Shown piece by piece: positions 58,636 through 64,000 of a stretch of DNA of 64,000 bases. The notes under the pieces were generated by a model that worked only from the letters and a program-made list of their open reading frames with translations, was not told where the DNA came from and searched no databases. The DNA is taken from positions 85,424-149,423 of the forward strand of contig NZ_JBJGED010000020.1 in NCBI RefSeq assembly GCF_045062745.1, written 5' to 3'. This DNA is from Paenibacillus_AA sp045062745. Lineage in GTDB: Bacteria; Bacillota; Bacilli; Paenibacillales; NBRC-103111. Made by a program: the position numbers and the translations under genes. The first letter of the stretch is position 1; each line of letters begins with the position of its first letter.

Positions 58636-58959
58636 ATGGAAGCCGGACGACTGAGGCACCGGATCACTCTAGAGCAATTCACCACGTCTCCAGACGGCGC
58701 TGGGGGTGTCACAGAGGCTTGGGTGGCATTCGAAACCGTTTGGGCCGCTGTTGAGCCGTTGCGCGGCCGGGAAATGGTCGAGCATCAGCAGATACAGTCT
58801 GGTGTCACCCACCGCGTCCGAAGACGTTATCGCTCGGGCATCAACTCGAAAATGCGGATCAAATTTGGCGGTCGCATATTTCGGATCGACAGTGTGATCA
58901 ATCCCGACGAGCGAAACCGTGAGATGCAGCTGATGTGCGAGGAGGTTGCGGTGCCATGA
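58636..58959 (+). CDS. Phage head closure protein (SPP1 gp16-like)
   Basis: 107 residues. MEAGRLRHRITLEQFTTSPD, FETVWAAVEPLRGRE and MRIKFGGRIFRIDSVINPDE are the family segments. It plugs the connector after packaging and forms the tail docking site. It starts two bases after the connector stop; its stop overlaps the next ATG. Confidence 0.93.
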   Translation: MEAGRLRHRITLEQFTTSPDGAGGVTEAWVAFETVWAAVEPLRGREMVEHQQIQSGVTHRVRRRYRSGINSKMRIKFGGRIFRIDSVINPDERNREMQLMCEEVAVP

Positions 58960-59321
58960 GCAAAATCAAGCTAAAGCTGATCGGCGTCGACGAGATGTTG
59001 GGCACGTTTAGTCGGTTCGACAAGGAGACTCGGCAAGCGGTCCGGAAAGTGGTCAAAACGTCGGCGACCCGTATCCGCAAAGCCGCCCAGACTCGTATTC
59101 GTGTCGATACCGGGAAAATGAAAAAGACCATACGCGTCAAGTATTCTAGCGATGGGCTTTCAGCCGAAATCGGACCGAACTCCCCTTTCGCGCACCTGGT
59201 TGAATTCGGGACGACGCACTCTCCCGCGTATCCGTTCATGACCCCGACGGCCGAGGAACAAAAGCCCTTGTATGTAAAGGATATGGAAGCCGCGCTTAAA
59301 GCGGCGGTGAAAAATACATGA
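58956..59321 (+). CDS. HK97 gp10-family tail completion protein
   Basis: 121 residues. LKLIGVDEMLGTFSRF, then the basic helix TSATRIRKAAQTRIRVDTGKMKKTI and FAHLVEFGTTHSPAYPFM are the family hallmarks. It joins tail to head. ATG 58956 overlaps the closure-protein stop (ATGA). Confidence 0.92.
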   Translation: MSKIKLKLIGVDEMLGTFSRFDKETRQAVRKVVKTSATRIRKAAQTRIRVDTGKMKKTIRVKYSSDGLSAEIGPNSPFAHLVEFGTTHSPAYPFMTPTAEEQKPLYVKDMEAALKAAVKNT

Positions 59322-59722
59322 GCGCACTGCTTGCGATTCAAACCGCGATCTATGCCCGCCTGACGAACGATGCGACGCTCATGGCGAAGCTGACTGGCGT
59401 GCATGATGAAGTCCCGCAAGACGCTGCGTTCCCCTATGTAACGCTTGGTGAGTCGACATCAATACCTTGGCGGACGCAGTCACGCTTCGGCGAAGAAGTT
59501 ACGATTACGCTGCATATCTGGAGCCGGTATAGAGGTTTCAAAGAGGCATTGCAAATACTGGAGGACCTGAACCGCCTGCTGGCTGATCAGGTTTTTGCTA
59601 TCTCCGGGTGGGAAATGAGTGCTTGCTATTACGAGTTTTCCGACACGATCCGGGATGATGACGGGATCACACGGCACGTTCCGGTACGGTATCGGTTGCA
59701 GCTGCAGAAAGAAGGTGGGTAA
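59318..59722 (+). CDS. DUF3168 tail terminator protein
   Basis: 134 residues. ALLAIQTAIYARLTNDATL, VTLGESTSIPW and ITLHIWSRYRGFKEALQI are DUF3168 features. Members form the ring that ends tail-tube growth (gpU-like). The start overlaps the previous stop (ATGA). Confidence 0.92.
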   Translation: MSALLAIQTAIYARLTNDATLMAKLTGVHDEVPQDAAFPYVTLGESTSIPWRTQSRFGEEVTITLHIWSRYRGFKEALQILEDLNRLLADQVFAISGWEMSACYYEFSDTIRDDDGITRHVPVRYRLQLQKEGG

Positions 59723-59941
59723 ATGATCGTGATTATGACTCAAACCGTCTCCGAGTCCGTAACCGGCGGCGCGGTAGTTTACGCTGCCGGTGAGCGGTAT
59801 CTGGTAGACGATGAAAAGGCGGCGGAGTGGCTTTCCGATGGCGTAGCCTATGACCCGGACAATCCACCTGAGCCGGAACAAGAGCTGACGGAAGGAGGCG
59901 ACGGCAATGCCGCGGACAGCGATCCCGATTCAGACGAATAA
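59723..59941 (+). CDS. Small acidic tail-region protein
   Basis: 72 residues with an ordered N-terminal part (GGAVVYAAGERYLVDDEKAAEW) and an acidic disordered tail ending in DSDPDSDE. ATG 59723 has AAGGTGGG upstream; ATG 59735 is an alternative. It overlaps the next gene by 35 bases. Function unknown. Confidence 0.7.
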   Translation: MIVIMTQTVSESVTGGAVVYAAGERYLVDDEKAAEWLSDGVAYDPDNPPEPEQELTEGGDGNAADSDPDSDE

Positions 59942-60257
59942 CTTCCAGGGAGGCGCAAACGTAACGCTTGGCGCTGCGGATTCCGTCAATGGGATGCAAT
60001 TTCCGAACGACGGAGACACGACGCTTATGGTCCGGAATGCTGGCGGTAGTGCCATCACGGTGACGGTTGTCAGTGTTCCGGATGAAGCTGGACGAACCGG
60101 GGATCTGGCTCTTTCCGTAACGGCCGGCGGCGTCGCCATATTCGGCCCCTTCCGTCCCGCTTGGTGGAATCAGTCCGGCGCGGACGCTGGCAAGGTTAAC
60201 GTCAATTTCAGCTCAGCGACGAGCGTCACGGTCGGCGCAATCAAACAACAAAAGTGA
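59907..60257 (+). CDS. Beta-rich phage structural protein, unknown role
   Basis: 116 residues from ATG 59907 with GGAAGGAGG upstream. The sequence is rich in Thr, Val, Gly and Asn in alternation (SAITVTVVSVPDEAG, VNVNFSSATSVTVGA), which suggests a beta sandwich such as a decoration domain. No family recognised. It lies between tail terminator and tube genes. Confidence 0.7.
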   Translation: MPRTAIPIQTNNFQGGANVTLGAADSVNGMQFPNDGDTTLMVRNAGGSAITVTVVSVPDEAGRTGDLALSVTAGGVAIFGPFRPAWWNQSGADAGKVNVNFSSATSVTVGAIKQQK

Positions 60258-60269
60258 GGTGATTGACCC

Positions 60270-60692
60270 ATGACCCAGGCAATTGCGGGGTTTTCGGGCA
60301 AAGTTTTCATTTCAACGAATGGCGGCTCAACGTATAGCGCAGTCGGGGAGATGCGGGACGCGACTTTGTCGATCTCCAATGGTGAGATCGATGTGACTTC
60401 GTTCGACTCGAGCGGCTGGGCGGAGTACATTCCCGGGCTGAAAGAATGGGAAGTTGATACGGAAGGACTGTATGTGTACGCGGATGCCGGTCAATCGGCG
60501 CTGTATAACGCATTAGTCAATAATACCGTCGTAAAGGTCCGGCTGCTGCCGAAAAACACAACCGGACAAACAGGCTACCAGGGAGACGCCTTTATAACGA
60601 GCTGGGAAGTCAACAATACGACCGATGACGCAGTCTCGATCTCCGCATCGTTCCGGGGTACTGGCGCTCTGACGACGTATACAGCACCTTAA
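60270..60692 (+). CDS. Phage tail tube protein (TP901-1-like)
   Basis: 140 residues. GKVFISTNGGSTYSAVGEMRDATLSISNGEIDVTSF is shown only in part here: the NGEIDVTSFDSSGW stretch followed by WEVDTEGLYV and ISASFRGTGAL is the common tube-protein pattern. It stacks as hexamers to form the tail tube. GTGAGGTGATTG precedes ATG 60270. Confidence 0.9.
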   Translation: MTQAIAGFSGKVFISTNGGSTYSAVGEMRDATLSISNGEIDVTSFDSSGWAEYIPGLKEWEVDTEGLYVYADAGQSALYNALVNNTVVKVRLLPKNTTGQTGYQGDAFITSWEVNNTTDDAVSISASFRGTGALTTYTAP

Positions 60693-60706
60693 CGGGAGGA
60701 TAACCC

Positions 60707-61066
60707 ATGAGTCAACAATATGTAGAGGTGGAGCTGGGAGGATCGACTCGCCAGCTCCGCTTTGATTTTAACGCCATTTGCGATATCGAAGAAAAGTTTG
60801 GCAAGGGTGTCGCAGCTATCTTCTCGGAGGAGCAAATCGGCTTTAATTTAGTTCGGTTGTTCTATTGGGCTGGCCTGAAATGGCGGGATCGCGGGCTGAC
60901 GGTCGAGCGCGTCGGGCAAATGTTGTATAAAGAAATCGAGGCGGGGCAGAATCTGAACGATCTCCTGCAGCCGATTATGAAAGCCCTCAAACAATCGCGG
61001 GTATTGGGCGAGATGAAGGAAGCTTCAGGCGACGAGGGAAACGGCCAGAGCGGGACGGTCGAGTAA
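60707..61066 (+). CDS. Tail assembly chaperone, G-type product
   Basis: 119 residues. VEVELGGSTRQLRFDFNAIC, then VRLFYWAGLKWRDRGLTVERV are typical of the gpG-like chaperone upstream of tape measure genes. A -1 slip at 61036-61042 would yield a longer GT product (217 residues). GGGAGG precedes ATG 60707. Confidence 0.88.
   Translation: MSQQYVEVELGGSTRQLRFDFNAICDIEEKFGKGVAAIFSEEQIGFNLVRLFYWAGLKWRDRGLTVERVGQMLYKEIEAGQNLNDLLQPIMKALKQSRVLGEMKEASGDEGNGQSGTVE
61036..61042 (+). promoter_or_regulatory. Slippery heptamer G GGA AAC for -1 frameshifting
   Basis: The zero frame reads GGA AAC with G before it, a perfect X XXY YYZ site and one base different from lambda's GGGAAAG at the same gene position. 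It lies eight codons before the G stop, inside the open overlap with the T frame. Confidence 0.85.
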
Positions 61067-61359
61067 ATTGGGAAGAGCTCAAAAAGCTCGCATACGGACC
61101 GCTCGAGCTGAAGCCACATGAATTCTGGCGGCTAACTCACGCTGAGTTTTTGGATATGATCGAAGGCTACAAGCTCAAGACGGAGTGGGAAATGGAGCGT
61201 CTTGCCTGGCACGCGGCGAACGTGATGAACGTGCATCTGAAAAAGCCGGTTACGGTGAAGCGGCTGCTCGGAAAAGAGCGCCGTCAAACGCTGGAAAGCA
61301 AAGCGGAAGAGTTCGAGAAATTGGCGAAGCTCATGCCGCAGATCAAGGGGGTCCAATGA
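61042..61359 (+). CDS. Tail assembly chaperone, T part (reached by -1 frameshift)
   Basis: About 105 residues in the -1 frame after the slippery site. It reads on through NWEELKKLAYGPLELKPHEFW, given here in part, then RLTHAEFLDMIEGY, a gpT-like sequence, to the TGA at 61357. No good SD or start precedes it in this frame; an internal ATG at 61150 would remove half of the domain. The whole GT fusion would be encoded by 60707-61042 joined to 61042-61359. GT and G together chaperone the tape measure. Confidence 0.82.
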   Translation, partial: RPERDGRVNWEELKKLAYGPLELKPHEFWRLTHAEFLDMIEGYKLKTEWEMERLAWHAANVMNVHLKKPVTVKRLLGKERRQTLESKAEEFEKLAKLMPQIKGVQ

Positions 61360-61404
61360 GGGCTCCCTTTTACATTGGAATCAAACCCAAAGGGGTGAAA
61401 ATAG

Positions 61405-63249
61405 ATGGCCGCAAAGACGATCGCAAGCCTCGCGGTGGCAATTGGCGTAGATTTAACAGATTTTGAAAAGGACATGAAGGAATTTCAGAAGACCTGGGGC
61501 AAGGTCGGCAACCAGATTGCCGATGCCGGGAAAAAAATTGGTACTGCATTCACCGGTGCGGGCGTTGCGATCGCCGCGGGACTGGGCTTCGCGGTGAAGA
61601 ACGCCGCGGACGCCGAGGTACAGCTTGCGAAAATGGAAACCGCCATGCAGGGCAACACAGCAGCCGCGAAAGAATACTTGTCATGGGCGAAAGAGTTTGG
61701 CAAAACAACCCCATTCGAGGCAAGCGAAGTTGTTGACGCGACGATTAAGCTCAAGGCCTACGGCATCGAAGCGAAGAGTACGCTGACACAGATTGGCAAC
61801 ATGGCTGCGGGCATGGGGAAAGGTCTCGACCAGGCGATCGAGGCAGTGGCGGACGCGCAGACCGGCGAGCTGGAGCGGCTGAAAGAGTTCGGCATCACGA
61901 AGCAGATGCTCATTGACAAAGCGCTCGCGCTCGGCAAAGGCGAGATCGTCAATGCCAAGGGCCAGATCACGGACCTGGAGGCGATGAACGAGGCGTTATT
62001 TGCCATTATGGAAGAACGCTTCGACGGTGGCATGGATCGGATGTCAAAAACGCTAACCGGTCAAGTATCTGCACTCAAAGATACATTCAAGCAATTTTCG
62101 GAGTCGATCGGCACGACCCTCCTGCCGGTCATTGAAGGCGTTGTGGGATTCCTGCAAAAAATGGCCGACTGGTTCGCCAACCTGCCGGGGCCGGTTAAAG
62201 ATACGATCGTGATTCTCGCCGCTGTTGCGGCCGGAATGTTGGTTCTCATTGGCGTGGTTGGATTCCTGGTCGCGGCGTTCGCCTCACTCGCAACGGCTAC
62301 CGGGATCGCGATGCTTCCGCTGCTGGGATTCGTCGGCATTATTGCAGGCGTCGTCGCCGCTGTCGCGCTTATCGCCTTCTTCATTGTGAAGTATTGGGAC
62401 GAAATCAAAGCGGCTACGATCATGGTATGGGATGCGGTCGCCGCTGCGCTCACGGCGGCGTGGGATTGGATCGAGAGGATATTTCAAGCCGCGTTTGAGT
62501 TCCTCCGGCCCGCGCTAGAGGCGTTCTGGGACGGCGTTACGGCAGTATTTAAAGCGTATATCGAAACAATCAAAACGGTCGTGTCGGCCTGGTGGGAGAT
62601 CGTCAAGACGCTGTTCGCGACGGCGTTTTTGGCGATTATCTACATCGTAACCGGACAATGGGGTAAGCTCGGGGAGCTTTTCCAGGCAGCCGGCGAGAAG
62701 ATCGTCGACATCATCTCAGGTGCTTGGGATAAGATCAAAGACATCTGGGGCGGAGCATTTGCGGCCCTTGCTGATGCGGCGAAGCGTGGCTGGGATTGGA
62801 TCTCTAACGTATTCTCCGCCGCATGGGGGGCCATAAAAGACTTCTTCTCATCGGTCCCGGAGGAGGCGGCAGGCATTGGCCGCGCCATAATGGAGGGTAT
62901 GGTCAACGGGATCAAGTCGATGGTTTCGCGCCTGATCAGTGCGGCCGTGGACGCCGTAAAAAGCGCCGTCAACGCCGCTAAGAACTTTCTCGGGATCAAC
63001 TCGCCGTCTAAGCTCTTTCAAGAGATCGGGATGTACACCGGGGAAGGCTTCGCGATCGGGCTGTCCGACTCATCGAGTATGATCGCAGACGCTTCCGTTG
63101 GGATGGCCGGCGTGCCGGTCGCTCATACCGGATCGCAGGGCGGCGGCTCGGCAACGATCGTCGTGGAGCTGGATGGCCACACGATCGCTCGCGCAGTAGG
63201 TCAGCCGTTGGTTGACCTGGTCCGCGTCAAGACTGGACTGAGGATATAA
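61405..63249 (+). CDS. Tail tape measure protein
   Basis: 614 residues, helical, Ala-rich. The N-terminal part (VDLTDFEKDMKEFQKTWGKV, then AKMETAMQGNTAAAKEYLSW and FGKTTPFEASEVVDATIKL) is the TP901-1-like tape measure core. Two or more hydrophobic stretches lie at ~270-330 (VILAAVAAGMLVLIGVVGFL). Trp-rich helical repeats follow (IVDIISGAWDKIKDIW, KRGWDWISNVFSAAWGAI). By the usual 1.5 angstrom per residue it would set a tail of about 90 nm. Confidence 0.95.
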   Translation: MAAKTIASLAVAIGVDLTDFEKDMKEFQKTWGKVGNQIADAGKKIGTAFTGAGVAIAAGLGFAVKNAADAEVQLAKMETAMQGNTAAAKEYLSWAKEFGKTTPFEASEVVDATIKLKAYGIEAKSTLTQIGNMAAGMGKGLDQAIEAVADAQTGELERLKEFGITKQMLIDKALALGKGEIVNAKGQITDLEAMNEALFAIMEERFDGGMDRMSKTLTGQVSALKDTFKQFSESIGTTLLPVIEGVVGFLQKMADWFANLPGPVKDTIVILAAVAAGMLVLIGVVGFLVAAFASLATATGIAMLPLLGFVGIIAGVVAAVALIAFFIVKYWDEIKAATIMVWDAVAAALTAAWDWIERIFQAAFEFLRPALEAFWDGVTAVFKAYIETIKTVVSAWWEIVKTLFATAFLAIIYIVTGQWGKLGELFQAAGEKIVDIISGAWDKIKDIWGGAFAALADAAKRGWDWISNVFSAAWGAIKDFFSSVPEEAAGIGRAIMEGMVNGIKSMVSRLISAAVDAVKSAVNAAKNFLGINSPSKLFQEIGMYTGEGFAIGLSDSSSMIADASVGMAGVPVAHTGSQGGGSATIVVELDGHTIARAVGQPLVDLVRVKTGLRI

Positions 63250-63264
63250 GAGGGGAGGAGGACG

Positions 63265-63426
63265 ATGGAAACAGAAAATAGCATAATCATTGAGCCTAGC
63301 AGAAACACGGTTTCGCTGGAATTAAGCGTAAACTCCATCGAGGTTGTTGCAGTCCATGACGAGATTATGTATGTCTTTATCGGGCCCTCTCAAGTTTATC
63401 CTTATTTTAAGGAGGTGCCATCGTGA
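63265..63426 (+). CDS. Small protein after the tape measure (53 aa)
   Basis: ATG 63265 has GGGGAGGAGG upstream and the stop overlaps the next start (GTGA). Beta-rich (TVSLELSVNSIEVVAVHDEI, shown in part). No family recognised. The surrounding DNA is visibly more AT-rich than the tail genes upstream. Confidence 0.6.
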   Translation: METENSIIIEPSRNTVSLELSVNSIEVVAVHDEIMYVFIGPSQVYPYFKEVPS

Positions 63427-63740
63427 TCTTTACCATCAAGGCACACGATACAACCTCGCTTAGAGGCACGCTGAAGGATGCGAATGGTAGTGTCGTAAAT
63501 TTAACCGGAGCTACTGTGAATTTTGTTGTTGTCAAACGGGATCTCACCCCGAAATTCAAACGAGCTGCAGAAATAACGAATGCTGCAGGGGGACAAGTTC
63601 AATACTCATTCACTCCCACGGATACGACTGAGATCGGGATTTTTTACGGTGAGTTTGAAGTCACTTATGCCGGCGGGGCAGTAGAAACGTTCCCGAATGA
63701 GGGCCACATTCGGATCATGATTGGCTCAGATTTAGGATAA
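63423..63740 (+). CDS. BppU-like baseplate protein (N-terminal domain only)
   Basis: 105 residues. MIFTIKAHDTTSLRGTLKD, LTGATVNFVVVKRD and GIFYGEFEVTYAGGAVETFP follow the pattern of the N-terminal domain of BppU-type upper baseplate proteins. At 105 residues only that domain is present. AAGGAGG precedes GTG 63423. Confidence 0.75.
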   Translation: MIFTIKAHDTTSLRGTLKDANGSVVNLTGATVNFVVVKRDLTPKFKRAAEITNAAGGQVQYSFTPTDTTEIGIFYGEFEVTYAGGAVETFPNEGHIRIMIGSDLG

Positions 63741-63761
63741 TCCAATGGGAGGTGCTTTGGT

Positions 63762-64000
63762 TTGTCATATAACACAAAAGCGATTATCACGGACGTAAAT
63801 AACAAACCCGTACCACAGTATTACAACCCCGCAACGGACAATTACGAGGCGGCTCAGGGTTCGAACGGAGCTATCAATACGCAACTAACAGGCAGTAATG
63901 CAACAGATGCTCAAAGCGGATTTGTCCCCGGTATGGGGTACAATGGAGCAACTTTCGACCGCTGGCGCAACAACACACAGGGTACGCTTCTAGCGAGTGC
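63762..64000 (+). CDS. Phage tail/baseplate structural protein, N-terminal part (continues beyond window)
   Basis: TTG 63762 with GGGAGGTG seven bases upstream; the frame stays open to the window edge (79 residues). MSYNTKAIITDVNNKPVPQY, then YNGATFDRWRNNTQGTLLAS is a start often seen in virion proteins of Bacilli phages. The full length and function are not visible. Confidence 0.7.
   Translation, partial: MSYNTKAIITDVNNKPVPQYYNPATDNYEAAQGSNGAINTQLTGSNATDAQSGFVPGMGYNGATFDRWRNNTQGTLLAS

Noticed and set aside
1..64000. tRNA, rRNA, CRISPR arrays and insertion sequences
   Set aside because: No cloverleaf-type tRNA pattern, rRNA segment, regular spacer array or transposase was seen on reading. 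In particular no tRNA was found beside the integrase to mark the attachment site.

Overview
The window comes from a GC-rich, spore-former-type Firmicute, most likely Paenibacillaceae (Paenibacillus or Cohnella-like). Strong AGGAGG ribosome binding sites, an isoleucine T-box, a BirA operator of the Bacillus type, KapB, YkpA-like ABC-F and ECF transport genes support this. It splits into a chromosomal part (1 to about 33.5 kb) and the left and central parts of an HK97-type siphoviral prophage (about 33.5 kb to the right edge, where it continues). All calls come from reading the sequence; no database search was run.

Chromosomal part. After an ABC ATPase fragment and an FtsJ/RlmM-like rRNA methyltransferase comes ilvA behind a strong promoter and an isoleucine-specific T-box. 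From 3 to 15.4 kb lies a Gram-positive Tad/Flp pilus locus: a Hanks-type kinase fused to a MinD-like domain without its P-loop lysine, a TadZ/CpaE-like ATPase, TadA, TadB, TadC, an Flp pilin, three TadE/TadG-like envelope proteins, a prepilin peptidase and an FHA-domain membrane protein. Kinase and FHA protein bracket the pilus machine and suggest phospho-signalling control. Next come two ABC-F translation factors, an ACT-domain malic enzyme (minus strand), a thioredoxin-like gene, kapB, udk and a MraY-like transferase. A biotin ECF transporter follows: bioY faces ecfA1 and an unusual EcfA2-EcfT fusion across a perfect BirA operator. The last part holds a histidine phosphatase, cysK, three HAD phosphatases and a metallo-beta-lactamase-fold hydrolase.

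Prophage. The integrase, an ImmA-like protease and a repressor read leftward. A Cro-like gene and all early, replication and structural genes read rightward from a promoter whose spacer carries the operator. Early genes include an excisionase-like gene, a MazF/PemK-family toxin, DUF2800 and DUF2815 recombination/ssDNA proteins, a MazG-like enzyme, a radical SAM protein, a family A DNA polymerase, a cytosine methyltransferase, a VapE-type primase-helicase, an origin-like repeat region, a VRR-NUC nuclease and a SNF2 helicase. A sigma-region-4-like regulator precedes tandem repeats that look like a late control site. HNH, TerS, TerL, portal, protease, capsid, connectors, tail tube, a tail chaperone with a lambda-like -1 frameshift, tape measure and the first baseplate genes follow. 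Several junctions between early genes carry near-identical repeats that combine stop codon, Shine-Dalgarno and start.

The best candidates for something undescribed are the kinase/pseudo-ATPase/FHA control of the Tad pilus, with a possible leader attenuator; the repeat-linked EcfA2-EcfT fusion; the repeated gene-junction cassettes; and the phage radical SAM enzyme.
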